Assembly (NCBI GenBank): GCA_029863275.1
Contig: JAOTVS010000009.1
Coordinates: 1 to 51,074 of the forward strand
DNA from: Candidatus Nitrosopumilus sp.
GTDB taxonomy: Archaea; Thermoproteota; Nitrososphaeria; Nitrososphaerales; Nitrosopumilaceae
Direction: 5' to 3'
DNA: 51,074 bases
The position numbers and the translations under genes are program-made. The notes under the pieces were generated by a model. The model saw only the letters and a program-made list of their open reading frames with translations. It did no database searches and had not been told where the DNA came from. Shown here in pieces: positions 1 to 9,700 of the stretch. Position 1 is the stretch's first letter, and each line of letters starts with the position of its first letter.

Positions 1-93
1 AAACAAGTTACAGTAGATCTAAAAACTGTGGGTGGAAAACGAACACCTATTGATGATATTGTGAATAATTACAGCCAATTTGGTGATGATTGA
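1..93 (+). CDS. C-terminal end of an unidentified protein (5' end outside window)
   Basis: An open frame enters from the left edge and ends at a TGA at 91-93, giving the last 30 residues of a protein, ending in YSQFGDD. The fragment is hydrophilic with no recognisable motif, so the family cannot be named. It is followed by about 100 bases of AT-rich intergenic DNA before the next gene on the same strand. Confidence reflects that the frame is uninterrupted and reads like coding sequence, not that a function is known. Confidence 0.5.
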   Translation, partial: KQVTVDLKTVGGKRTPIDDIVNNYSQFGDD

Positions 94-198
94 ATTCTCC
101 ATTTTAAAGCAAATCAAGGCTAATTTCCATGTTATGGAACAGAAAGTCTAGGTCTTATCCACATAATACTATTAATACAATTTTTTTAATAAAAATCA

Positions 199-846
199 AT
201 GACTTTTAATAATACTCAAAAACTGCTCGCAGGAGCTTTAGCATTTGCTCTTGTTGCAGGTTTGACTAGTCCAGCATTTGCGCAGACTCCAGGTCTTGCA
301 ATTGACACTGCATCAGGATTAAACTATGATCCACTCACTGCATCAGTAGCTTTGGATTTTGATAGTCCAGCTGATATGGTTTGTTATTTTCAAGATGAAG
401 ACTGTGAACTAGGAGATGAAACTGAGTTAGAGTTTGACTGTGGTACAGGATCTTGTTGGATGACTGTTGAAGATTGTTGCCTTACCGGAGACTTTTATGA
501 AGTCTTTGATGGTGGAGTTAGCTTAGGTACAACACCAGAAGTAGAGATTGGTGGCGATCAAATAAGCCAAGGTGAATTCTGTTTTAGTGCAGGACCACAT
601 GTTGCAACAATTCAAAATAAGGTAGATGATGATACTCTTTATCCAGCGGGTTTAACCGTAACCTTAACCCAACATGAAATCGATGAATGTCCAGCTCCTT
701 CAGTAGCAGGAGATCTATTGTCGATTGATTCATCAGCACTAGTGATTGGTGGATTAGCATCAAGTGCAGTATGGATAATTCCCGCAGTTGCAGGTATTGC
801 AGGCGCAGGAATGTATCTAGTAAAACTTAGAACAAACAGAGATTAA
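199..846 (+). CDS. Secreted, C-terminally membrane-anchored hypothetical protein
   Basis: 215 residues. The N-terminus is a classical signal peptide (LLAGALAFALVAGLTSPAFAQ) with probable cleavage after AFA. The mature part is acidic and contains eight or more cysteines, including CCLTG around residue 93, which suggests disulfides in an exported domain. The C-terminus (about residues 180-210) is a Gly/Ala/Ile-rich transmembrane segment followed by a short basic tail (KLRTNRD), the layout of a cell-surface protein held by a C-terminal anchor. The ATG follows an AT-rich stretch without a clear Shine-Dalgarno, as expected for a leaderless archaeal mRNA. It is the last chromosomal protein gene before the tRNA and the insertion. 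No enzyme motif was recognised. Confidence 0.75.
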   Translation: MTFNNTQKLLAGALAFALVAGLTSPAFAQTPGLAIDTASGLNYDPLTASVALDFDSPADMVCYFQDEDCELGDETELEFDCGTGSCWMTVEDCCLTGDFYEVFDGGVSLGTTPEVEIGGDQISQGEFCFSAGPHVATIQNKVDDDTLYPAGLTVTLTQHEIDECPAPSVAGDLLSIDSSALVIGGLASSAVWIIPAVAGIAGAGMYLVKLRTNRD

Positions 847-1034
847 TTTTCTTTTCTTTTTGTTTTCAAAAACTACCCTTTAAATTCTAAAAACAAATTG
901 TCTTTCCAGTTAGGTTTACTCTATCTCGCAAAAATGCTCCAATAAGGCAAAATAGATCATAATCGACTAGAATTTTCCAAAATAATACCAAACAAAGTTT
1001 GACTTATTTACAGATCAATTCAAGACCTCTTTGT

Positions 1035-1121
1035 GCGGGGATCGCCTAGCCTGGTAGGGCGTAGGATTGCTAATCCTATGTCCGCAAGGACACGGGGGTT
1101 CAAATCCCCCTCCCCGCGCCA
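1035..1121 (+). tRNA. tRNA-Ser (anticodon GCU), CCA encoded
   Basis: The cloverleaf can be drawn by hand: acceptor GCGGGGA pairs with TCCCCGC, the anticodon stem TAGGA/TCCTA encloses loop TTGCTAA (anticodon GCT), the long variable arm TGTCCGCAAGGACA is typical of type II serine tRNAs, and the T arm is GGGGG-TTCAAAT-CCCCC. Discriminator G and an encoded CCA end at 1121. The gene is intact although its 3' end is the target of the adjacent mobile elements, because the target duplication regenerates it. It reads AGC/AGU codons. Confidence 0.95.
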
Positions 1122-1128
1122 TCTAAAA
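1111..1128 (+). repeat. Target-site duplication copy 1 (tRNA-Ser 3' end)
   Basis: TCCCCGCGCCATCTAAAA: the 3' strand of the tRNA acceptor stem, discriminator, CCA and 7 downstream bases. The same 18 bases recur at 16659 and 33365. The true duplication may be as short as 14 bases (CGCGCCATCTAAAA), because the inner boundary cannot be separated from chance identity with the element end. Confidence 0.9.
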
Positions 1129-1164
1129 GTGTAGATAGTTGGGTGTTGAGATTTTGCACTATTT
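1129..1164 (+). repeat. Left terminal inverted repeat of element A
   Basis: The sequence starts GTGTAGATAGTTGGG and ends in GATTTTGCACTATTT. It is identical over 36 bases to the left end of element B at 16677. Its core is the reverse complement of AAATAGTGCAAAATC at 16627 and 33333, and the spacing between ATAGT and GATTTT is 10 bases at every end. Confidence 0.85.
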
Positions 1165-2094
1165 CATTCTTAAATTATAGGCATGTCTTTCTTTTTAATT
1201 AAAAAATAAAAATATGGGATATAATCTATCTATAAAAATAAAATCTATTTAATTAATTAAAAAGAAAGATCTATTCTAAAAATACTAATGGTATTTTTTT
1301 ATAAAAAAATACTAACGAGATCATGCCTAAAATGAACATCATTTATCCATTATAACATAAAACCTGTGTCTTATTTCCAACAATTACTCTTTCTTATTAT
1401 CTATTTTAAAAAAAAAGAATTGTTTTTTAAGAAATACTCTATCTTTTTAATTAATTAAAAAGAAAGATAGATAAAACTTATCATAATAAAGTTAATTTCA
1501 TAATATTATAGTCATTCAAGTATGTGTCATCACTATAATAAACGTCAAAAAATCAATTTTTAATTAAAATATTTAATTTATTTCCCAAAATTACTGTTAG
1601 AATAGCTTTTCACTTTGTTTTTATTTCTATTTTTTAATAATTTACCAATAATAGATAGTTAATTGATTTAATAAAGTACAATTTACTTATTTTTGACAAT
1701 AAATTTATGTTTTTAAGTTTTAGAATAGTTGCTTAAGCTATTTTTTCGGGTAATTGTAATTGATTTACCTTTTAATTTAATTAATTAATGATAAATTGCC
1801 TGATTTATTTTATTCAAAACATGATTTACATGTTAATTAAATAATTTTTGTACCTACAACTCCGAAAAGATACTATAACAGGCTCATTTCCCTAGAAAAT
1901 AATTATTTTTCTAATTTTATCTTGTGTTGTTCTTAGTATTTTATTTATTTACACCTGCTTTCATATTTTTAATTAAATTATTTTAAAAAATATTAATTTA
2001 TAATATAAAATAGGATAAACGTATTTTGATAAAACATTTACAAGATAACTTCTGACATAGCACTTCTGTCCAAACTCATATTAATTTTAAAAGA
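1165..2094. other. Long noncoding left end of element A with repeats
   Basis: About 930 bases without a credible gene, extremely AT-rich. It resembles the equivalent region of element B (16713-17628): the first ~30 bases are almost identical, and later islands are recognisable in the same order, such as the TTTTTCGGG block near 1742 and the ACAACTC.GAAAAG block near 1856. The motif TTAATTAATTAAAAAGAAAG occurs near 1250 and 1450, and the second copy lies in an imperfect inverted repeat (CTATCTTT...AAAGAAAGATAG). Possible roles are casposase-binding sites, a replication origin for the element polymerase, or a noncoding RNA. The role is unknown. Confidence 0.6.
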
Positions 2095-2556
2095 TTATTT
2101 GAGAACATCAGAAAGTGCTTCTAAAACTTTTTTGGCTTGATTATGTGATAAAATAAGTTCATCAAAAGTCATATTCACAGTACCACCATGAGCCCCAGCA
2201 TCTCTGTTTGTAACAATGTTCCTGTATCTAATTTCAGGCTCTGTGTTTTTTATCATAGAATCAAATTCAATGGACATGTTTTCGTTAAATTTTTTTAAAA
2301 TCTTACCCCGTATATCGTCAAGTTTGAGATGTTGATGTGATTGAAAAGTATTTTTAACAAAGTATGCAAGATCAGTATCTCCAAATTTTTGGGATCTTTC
2401 ATTAACTATTCGTTCAATTTCTTTTTCGTATTGACCACATATTCTTACCAAAAGAAATTGAGTAAGAAAAGATTCAATCAAGGTTCCCTTTGTTTTTGTA
2501 GAATTTAGATGATAAATACAAGTTGTTAAGTCATTTTCAATATCTGATAACGTCAA
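2095..2556 (-). CDS. HEPN-like protein (probable RNase/toxin partner of DUF262)
   Basis: 153 residues, mostly predicted helix. Near residue 118 it contains RDAGAH, which fits the HEPN RX4-6H ribonuclease motif, in the context typical of the RiboL-PSP/MAE_28990-like HEPN group (RN...R.AGAHG). It lies 4 bases downstream of the DUF262 gene on the same strand, so the two should be co-transcribed. DUF262 nuclease-like proteins next to HEPN proteins are a recurring bacterial and archaeal defence or toxin-antitoxin arrangement. The role here as abortive RNase is inferred from motif and neighbourhood. The upstream partner has an in-frame stop near its start, so the unit may be decaying. It is the first gene inside the noncoding left end of element A. 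Confidence 0.65.
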   Translation of the reverse strand: MTLSDIENDLTTCIYHLNSTKTKGTLIESFLTQFLLVRICGQYEKEIERIVNERSQKFGDTDLAYFVKNTFQSHQHLKLDDIRGKILKKFNENMSIEFDSMIKNTEPEIRYRNIVTNRDAGAHGGTVNMTFDELILSHNQAKKVLEALSDVLK

Positions 2557-2560
2557 TTAT

Positions 2561-3520
2561 TCACCCAAATAATTCTCGCTCGGCTAACTTTAAGCGATTA
2601 TTGACAGTGGATTGATCAGTAGTTGCTTTGCTGATTAATTTTTGAAATTCCGGATTGGATCTCAATCGTTCTACTCTTGAGGATATATCAGAAGGACATG
2701 AATCCAGATGTTTAGCAAAAGCAATCATTACCGAATCTACTACTGAAGGATTTAGAGGTCCTTTTGGATTGAGAGGTCGATCCTTCCCTAAATGACTCAC
2801 TATCAAATCACATACTTTTTGAAATCTATTTTGTTCTGCTTCGATAAAAGAAATAGGCGGGTTAGTATTTTTATCCATAAATTTGGAAAGAAAATCTTTC
2901 ATTGGTCTTTTGTATATTTCAAGATCGTGAAACAAGGCCATGTATCTAAGAATTAATTGAACATCTTTTTGTCTAGGATCTTTCCCATTTTTCCCAAGTA
3001 GGAATCGCCAGTTTTCATAATCGTTTAATTTTGAAAGTAAATCATTTAATTTTCCACCAAAAACACAATTTCTTACTTCTTGGTCTTGTAGGGCTGTACC
3101 TCCTGTGTTTAGTCTTTCAAAAATATGGTAAATGCTAGTATGGTCTTGTTTTGGATTAATTTGTTTAACCAGTACGGTTCGTAATACCGTGTTTTTCAAT
3201 TGTCTTTGATCCGGGTCGTCAAAATCTGAAAATTTTTTCTTGTACCACTTACTTGAAGGATTTATTCCTTCTAAGGCAAATTCTTTTCGATTCCCTCTTG
3301 TATCTGCTTCTTTAAAATAACCTTCAAAAAAATAGAAAATGCTTTGTAATCGCTGCCTTCCATCAATAACTAAATTTTTTTGATTTTCATCAATATAAAA
3401 AAACACGGGTGGGATAGGAAGACCCATCAAGAATGATTCAATCAACCTTGATGCTTGGCTTATCGTCCATACATAACTTCGTTGAAATTCAGGGATTTCT
3501 ATATCCCCATCTTTCCACAT
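2561..3520 (-). CDS. DUF262 (ParB/Srx-fold, GmrS-like) protein; 5' end interrupted by an amber codon
   Basis: 319 residues from the first ATG after the interruption. The DUF262 signature is clear: IPEFQRSYVW near residue 9, a RLIESFLMGLPIPP helix, and VIDGRQRLQSI near residue 52 (usual form DGQQR). A helical C-terminal region follows, consistent with a nuclease/NTPase-like fold of the ParB/sulfiredoxin superfamily. The reading frame continues upstream to an ATG at 3661, encoding conserved-looking domain sequence (PADYTLRVLYQMWKDGDIEI), but it is cut by TAG at 3608-3610. Between the TAG and the ATG at 3520 there is no ATG, GTG or TTG in frame. Either the gene is inactivated, or translation starts late and loses the beginning of the domain. 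It forms a two-gene unit with the HEPN gene. Confidence 0.7.
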   Translation of the reverse strand: MWKDGDIEIPEFQRSYVWTISQASRLIESFLMGLPIPPVFFYIDENQKNLVIDGRQRLQSIFYFFEGYFKEADTRGNRKEFALEGINPSSKWYKKKFSDFDDPDQRQLKNTVLRTVLVKQINPKQDHTSIYHIFERLNTGGTALQDQEVRNCVFGGKLNDLLSKLNDYENWRFLLGKNGKDPRQKDVQLILRYMALFHDLEIYKRPMKDFLSKFMDKNTNPPISFIEAEQNRFQKVCDLIVSHLGKDRPLNPKGPLNPSVVDSVMIAFAKHLDSCPSDISSRVERLRSNPEFQKLISKATTDQSTVNNRLKLAERELFG

Positions 3521-3895
3521 TTGGTATAATACTCGTAATGTGTAATCTGCAGGAATGATGGAAATGTCATATTTTAAAGGGGTTAATTCATCATCGGAAA
3601 TTTCATCCTAGATTCCTTCAAGTTCAAGGTCATCTTCATTTAATGTTTCTTCAGGACTCATTTGTTATCTCACTAATACCCATAATTGTTATTCATATAT
3701 TATGATTGTCGTAGAATCTATAATTGGATCTTGGCAAAAAATGCAAATAATCTCAAAATCCTCCTCTTAATTATAATCAATCACAGTTCAAAAGAGTAAT
3801 TTCGAATTTAGTCTCGAGATAATTTTTTGAAAATTACACTCAAATTGAATTTTGATAGTAAGTTTCATGTACTTTGAAATCCTTAATAATATATT

Positions 3896-4531
3896 ATGAA
3901 AATATGGATTCTCATAACCGTCGCGGCAATTATTATTGGTATTGGGGTTGTATTCTTATTTCAAACTGTTCCTGATTTAGAAGAAAATTCTGAAGAAAAA
4001 TACCAATACAAATTTTGGAGAGAAGAAGTACCAATGGAAAATAGATCTTTAATTCATAGAGTTTTTTTCTCTTACAGCCATGATTATGGGGAAACCTTCT
4101 CTGAACCGAAAGATGTTAGTATGACTGAAGATAGCTCTGCTGAACCAAAAATGATGGTCATGGGTGATGATGTTATTCTTGTTTGGAGAGATGAAGTTCC
4201 TCTAAATTCTTTGTTGTCCTTTGCAATTAGTCATGATTTTGGCAAAACTTTTGAAAAAAAGAGATTGTTTGAGGGAAGCTTTCCCGACATTGTTCATAAA
4301 AATGATATTCTGTATTTAACTTGGGTGGAGTTTAAACCATTTAAGGTATTTTATACCAAAAGTTTAGATCGAGGGGAGACTTTTGAAGAACCGATACTAA
4401 TTTTTTCTCCTGAATATGAATACGATCCAACTCTCAATAGTCCTAAACCTAAATTTTTGCAAGATGCCGAAATTTTAAAAATAAAATGGGATTTTATAAG
4501 TAAAGATTATGAATTCATAATTGAACAATAA
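3896..4531 (+). CDS. Membrane-anchored Asp-box (BNR/sialidase-like) propeller protein
   Basis: 211 residues. Residues 4-24 form a single signal-anchor helix (ILITVAAIIIGIGVVFLFQ). The exported part has three Asp-box repeats of the S.D.G.TF type: SHDYGETFSEP, SHDFGKTFEKK and SLDRGETFEEP, roughly 50-60 residues apart. Such repeats form blades of sialidase-like beta-propellers. With only about three blades it is shorter than a complete propeller, so it may oligomerise or be a fragment. No catalytic sialidase residues are obvious. It is divergent from the DUF262 operon and sits among other exported cargo of element A. Confidence 0.6.
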   Translation: MKIWILITVAAIIIGIGVVFLFQTVPDLEENSEEKYQYKFWREEVPMENRSLIHRVFFSYSHDYGETFSEPKDVSMTEDSSAEPKMMVMGDDVILVWRDEVPLNSLLSFAISHDFGKTFEKKRLFEGSFPDIVHKNDILYLTWVEFKPFKVFYTKSLDRGETFEEPILIFSPEYEYDPTLNSPKPKFLQDAEILKIKWDFISKDYEFIIEQ

Positions 4532-4592
4532 TTCTTAATCTACAATTTTTTAAAATTTTCAAAAGAAAAAAATCAAATATCTTATTTAATTT

Positions 4593-5120
4593 TTATTCTA
4601 AAATTGAAGTTTGACTTTCATTAAATAATATTTCAGTTTTAGTCTGCAATTTAAATACATAAACCAATACTCCCTCAGTAACTTCCTCATCAAAAGAATA
4701 AATTTTCAACGAATTTAGTATATTTTTTATAAAAAATCCTAGAAAGGTGGCCCATTTCTTGCCTAATTTGGTTTCAAAAACTAATCTATATCTATCATTA
4801 TTTTCATCAAAAGAGAATTCATACCATTCCCAAGTTTTCCCAATTACTGAAAAAAATTCTTCAAGAACATTTTTTGTGATATATTCCAATCCTAAAAAAG
4901 TGAACATTTTTTGTATCAATTTTGGAGCCTCTTTTGCAAGCTCCTCCATATCAATTTCATTCATCTGCATTAGATTAAATCTCAAAAAATTTTGTGTAAT
5001 TGTAACGCTTGGAAGAACCTTGAGCTGTTGATCTAAGGCTACAGTTCGATATAACGAATTTACAATTATTGAAGAAACAGGCAAATCTTTTTTTTCTGCA
5101 TTTTTTTTAATTTTAAACAT
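4593..5120 (-). CDS. Hypothetical protein; probable N-terminal ribbon-helix-helix domain lacks a start codon
   Basis: 175 residues from the only ATG. The frame is open upstream to 5207, and the residues encoded there (TSRISIRIPNDL, directly before MFKIKKNAEKKDLPVSS) complete a convincing CopG-type ribbon-helix-helix DNA-binding domain. That stretch has no ATG, GTG or TTG, and TAG closes the frame at 5208-5210. The rest is a helical and beta-rich domain with FEFSFDEN-like hydrophobic and acidic patterns that I do not recognise. Either the gene has lost its start (degenerate regulator), or it uses a non-canonical start. It is convergent with the Asp-box gene. Confidence 0.5.
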   Translation of the reverse strand: MFKIKKNAEKKDLPVSSIIVNSLYRTVALDQQLKVLPSVTITQNFLRFNLMQMNEIDMEELAKEAPKLIQKMFTFLGLEYITKNVLEEFFSVIGKTWEWYEFSFDENNDRYRLVFETKLGKKWATFLGFFIKNILNSLKIYSFDEEVTEGVLVYVFKLQTKTEILFNESQTSILE

Positions 5121-5454
5121 AAGATCATTTGGAATTCTAATACTAATACGCGAAGTACCATTGGTAGTTGATATTATTCTAGTCTTTTTAGCCGTAGATT
5201 CTAAACTCTATTTTACTAATAAAATATTAGGTAGGTATTATACCATAACCTCAAATAGTATAATAATAAAATAATACTCGATAAATTATTCTAATAATTA
5301 AAAACTAAATTTTTGTATTTTTATTTAGTTACATGAGTTTTTAAGTAACTTTAACAAAATTCTTCATGTTACCTTCTTTATTTTTACACCTCATGACACC
5401 AATAGACAACAATGTCATCTAAATCTCTATATGATTTTTAACCTATTTTTTATC

Positions 5455-6627
5455 ATGAAAAATAAATTCATGATTATAGGATTAATTCTGTCTTTTGTTA
5501 TTGCAAGTGGGAGTGTGATATCAGTTTATGGATTTGAGACAGAAATAACTAATGATCGTGGTATAGGATGTGGCAATCTGCATTGGGGAATAAAAAATTT
5601 CAAAAATGATAACCCTGATGAAAATTTCTTTACACGAGACAGTAACTGTGATGAAATTCCAGCCAATTCTCCATATTTTGATCGTGATAATGTAGCCGTA
5701 TTACATACTGAAATAATTACTCCTGAACCAAATTCTTTTAGATGGCAGGCGATTTTGCAAGGAGAAGATCCTTTTGGCAATAATGCGACTGAGGGTGGTG
5801 CCTTGATTGACAACACTAACTTCCCTTATGATGAAATAGAAGAAAATCTTCGACTAAGAGTACAATGGCTTTGGTCAAATACCGAAACTCCAAATTCCAG
5901 CTCTGATGAATTAAAGGCAAGATTTCTAACTAATTTATGGTTTGAGCACAAAACCGCTACTGACCCAAAGGTACTCATTGTTATTGATTTATTGGTGGAT
6001 GAGTTAAACACTGATTTGCAAACTGGGAATTGGTTTCAATTCCCTTCTGAAAATGTAGATAATGATTCACCATTTGACAATTATTCAATTCAACATTGTA
6101 ACTTAATCCCCAAACCAGGAGGAAATAGCGAACAAATTTACCATTTTAGTGTCATTCTTGATGATAAAAATAGGGACATAGGAGAGTTTAGAGAAGTAAC
6201 CAGAAACATTAAGGAAATGATTTCTGCAGCCATTTCACATACGTTATATGATCAACGAGATGGTTGTAGTTCTTCAAAGCCTTTGGGAAACATTACTGAT
6301 TATCAATTAACAAACATTGAACAAGGAATTGAATTAAATGCGATTCCAAGTACTGCTAATCATATTGGTGCAGTAGAAGGCGGTTATTCTTTTTCAGAAT
6401 TAATTGTTGAATGTGAATCTCCACCACCCAGTGGAGCTTGGATGATCGATAGTGATTGTGCAATACCTGAAAGTATTTCTTTTGATGGAAATGTAATTGT
6501 TACGAATAACTCTTTACTAAAAATATTGGATAATGTAACTTTAGATTTGAATCTTGGCGATGGAAATAGTTTAACTGCTCAGGCCGGTAGTGGCATTATA
6601 ATTAAATCCACTGCAAAAATTACATAA
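5455..6627 (+). CDS. Secreted hypothetical protein with a thaumarchaeal C-terminal beta module
   Basis: 390 residues from the ATG at 5455 (an earlier in-frame ATG at 5431 would add 8 residues). I prefer 5455 because MKNKFMIIGLILSFVIASG then forms a normal signal peptide. The body is a soluble exported domain with scattered cysteines that I do not recognise. The last ~65 residues (GAWMIDSDCAIPESISFDGN...) form a right-handed, beta-rich repeat module. It is similar to the end of the metzincin at 13298 (GDWIVSEDYTISQ...IENGATLTLESGITLD), and both proteins stop right after it. This suggests a shared surface-attachment or secretion module. It is part of the exported cargo of element A. Confidence 0.65.
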   Translation: MKNKFMIIGLILSFVIASGSVISVYGFETEITNDRGIGCGNLHWGIKNFKNDNPDENFFTRDSNCDEIPANSPYFDRDNVAVLHTEIITPEPNSFRWQAILQGEDPFGNNATEGGALIDNTNFPYDEIEENLRLRVQWLWSNTETPNSSSDELKARFLTNLWFEHKTATDPKVLIVIDLLVDELNTDLQTGNWFQFPSENVDNDSPFDNYSIQHCNLIPKPGGNSEQIYHFSVILDDKNRDIGEFREVTRNIKEMISAAISHTLYDQRDGCSSSKPLGNITDYQLTNIEQGIELNAIPSTANHIGAVEGGYSFSELIVECESPPPSGAWMIDSDCAIPESISFDGNVIVTNNSLLKILDNVTLDLNLGDGNSLTAQAGSGIIIKSTAKIT

Positions 6628-6771
6628 TAATTTATTATTTTTTTATTTTTTCAAGTATTCACAACTTCTCTAAAAATAATTTGTATGAATTCCTGACATC
6701 TTTTGCACAAATTAGCTCCACTGTCATCTAAAATCCTATTAGTTTTTTTTGTAAACCAATAATTGAAATAT

Positions 6772-9700
6772 ATGAAAAAAAAAGTAAAAATAAATAATAA
6801 TCAATTTGTTACACGATTAAATCCTATACTTGTTTTTATTTTACCATTTACAACTTTATTTAAAAATCAAATAATCCATTTACATGAATCAAACTATCAT
6901 TACAAAAAACTAGGTTTGATTATTGTTGGTCTTTTAATTATCCAGTTTTCAGGTGTAATTGATTTTATTCCAACTAGCGCACAAGTATCTGTTCCACTCT
7001 TAGCTTATTTTCAATTTGATGGAACTCTACGTGATTCTAGTGGAAATGGCAATCATGGGGTATTCTCAGGCACAAATGAGCAGTATTCCACTGGGGTATT
7101 CTCCTCACAATCACTTTTGGTAAATGAAGGAGAATATGTTGTCTTGGAGAATGAAAACAATTTTGATTTTGAGTCGAATCAACCTTTTTCTGTAACCTTT
7201 TGGGTAAATAATTCTCAAGAGACAAATCATCCTGCAGTTATTTCCAAAGCGTCTCCCTTCTGGCAGGGTTGGAAAATAAGCCTATGTGATTTTGATTGTG
7301 ATGGAATTCATTTTTACATGAGGGGATTAACAAATACAAAATTATTAGAAGTTTATTCTGATGGTGTTTTAAATGATGGACAATGGAATCATGTTGCGGT
7401 TGTTTATGATGGTAGTAAACTTGCATCCGGGTTAAAAATTTACATAAATAATGTAGAAACTATCCCTACTATTATTCAAGATACTCTAGGTCAATCTTCA
7501 ATACTTAATGATTCACCTATGGTTATTTCTGGAACAATGTCTCAGGCAATGTATTCTGGACAACTTGATGATTTGAGAATCTATTCTGGTGCACTTGTAC
7601 CAGCTGATGTCACTGAAATTTTTTCAAGTTCAGTACCACATGTTACATCTTTAGATCTATCGCTTTCAAGTGAAGTCGATAATGTGATGGTAAATGAACT
7701 TGATAATGTAGAATTTACCTTGGATGTGACTAACAATGGGGATATAGCTGCAGCCAGTGTTTTAGTACAGGGAAATTTTGAATCTGGATTTGTTTATGTT
7801 TCTGATGATTCTGGTGGAGCGTTTAACTCAGTAACAGGGGATTGGAATGTTGGATCACTATCTATAGGTCAAACAAAAACCCTAAAGATTACAGCTCAAA
7901 TAGAATCTGGAACTGCTGATAATACTATTGCATTTTATTCGTCAGTTGTTTCCTCATCTCCTGTTGATCCTACACCATCAAATGATTCAACATCATCAGG
8001 CGTTTATGTGAATATCCCATCAATTGACCAAGTCACAGGTTTCCGTTCAACCTCATACGGTGACTATACTCAATGGGGCCATGACCAATCAGATCCTGCA
8101 TATTGGACTAGTGTGGCACAACAAATGTCTGCCAAATTCCCAAACTCTGTACCTGGTGGAGTACTAGTAGTTGGGACTGTGGATGGAGACCCTTCATCTG
8201 CTACCTCTACATTCATGCCATTTCCAGCCCCTGCAGGCTCGTATCCAAATGTAACATTTGGCACTAATGATGATTTAGAGCCATTACTAGATGCTTATGA
8301 TGCTGCAGGACTCAAGATATACCTGCAAGTTGAACCAGCTGATGCTGATGTCTCAATGCTGATGGATTTGGTAATGAATCAGTATCAGCATCACTCATCT
8401 GTAATTGGATTTGGAGTAGATGTGTATACGTTTAAACACATACAGAATCCTGGAACAGGAACAGCACTTACTGACAGTGAGGTAAACACATGGGCAACAC
8501 AAGTACAAACCTTTGATCCTACTTACGAACTGGTACTCACACATTGGGATTCGTCATATCTTTCTAATGCAAGACCTGATAATGCCATGTTTGTGACAAA
8601 CACTGCATACACTAGTTCATTATCTGAGAAAACAAATGAATACATTTCATGGATTGATAGCTTTGGTACATCTAAAACAGGATTTCTGATAGGAGACCCA
8701 TCTGAAATGTCATGGTGGAATCCATTAACAGACCCAGCTTCTGAAATAATGAGTCCAGTAATTACTGCTAGACCAAATGCTAACATTGGAGGAATTTTCT
8801 GGGTAGACATTAGTGTTCTTGAGGAGTTTCCAGATAATGGAACTCCAAGTATTACAATTAATGATGTCACACAAGCAGAAGGAGATTCTGGCACTAACAA
8901 CTTTGTATTTACTGTAACACGTAGTGTAAATACACCAGCTATATCTGTGCAATATCAAACTGCAGATAATACAGCAACTGCACCAAGTGACTATACTTCA
9001 CTTTCACTTGCTACTCTAAACTTTGCATCCGGTGGTCCATTAACTCAGACAATCACAGTTCCTGTAAATGGTGATGTTACAGAAGAGTCCACTGAGGAAT
9101 TTTATGTTAATTTGTCAAACTGTACAGGATGTACAATTACAGATAGTCAAGGTGTAGGTACTATCTCAAATGATGATGGTTCTTCACAAGTAGACCAAGT
9201 CGCAGGTTTCCGTTCAACCTCATACGGTGACTATACTCAATGGGGCCATGACCAATCAGATCCTGCATATTGGACTAGTGTGGCACAACAAATGTCTGCC
9301 AAGTTCCCAAACTCTACTCCTGGTGGAGTACTAGTAGTTGGAACTGTAGATGGTGATCCTTCATCTGCCACCAACACGTTTATGCCATTTCCAGCCCCTG
9401 CAGGCTCGTATCCAAATGTAACATTTGGCACTAATGATGATTTAGAGCCATTACTAGATGCTTATGATGCTGCAGGACTCAAGATATACCTGCAAGTTGA
9501 ACCAGCTGATGCTGATGTCTCAATGCTGATGGATTTGGTAATGAATCAGTATCAGCATCACTCATCTGTAATTGGATTTGGAGTAGATGTGTATACGTTT
9601 AAACACATACAGAATCCTGGAACAGGAACAGCACTTACTGACAGTGAGGTAAACACATGGGCAACACAAGTACAAACCTTTGATCCTGACTATGAACTGG

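Noticed and set aside
3608..3610. Pyrrolysine decoding of the amber codon in the DUF262 gene
   Set aside because: Pyrrolysine systems are known from methanogens and a few bacteria, not from this lineage, and no pyl gene is visible in the window.
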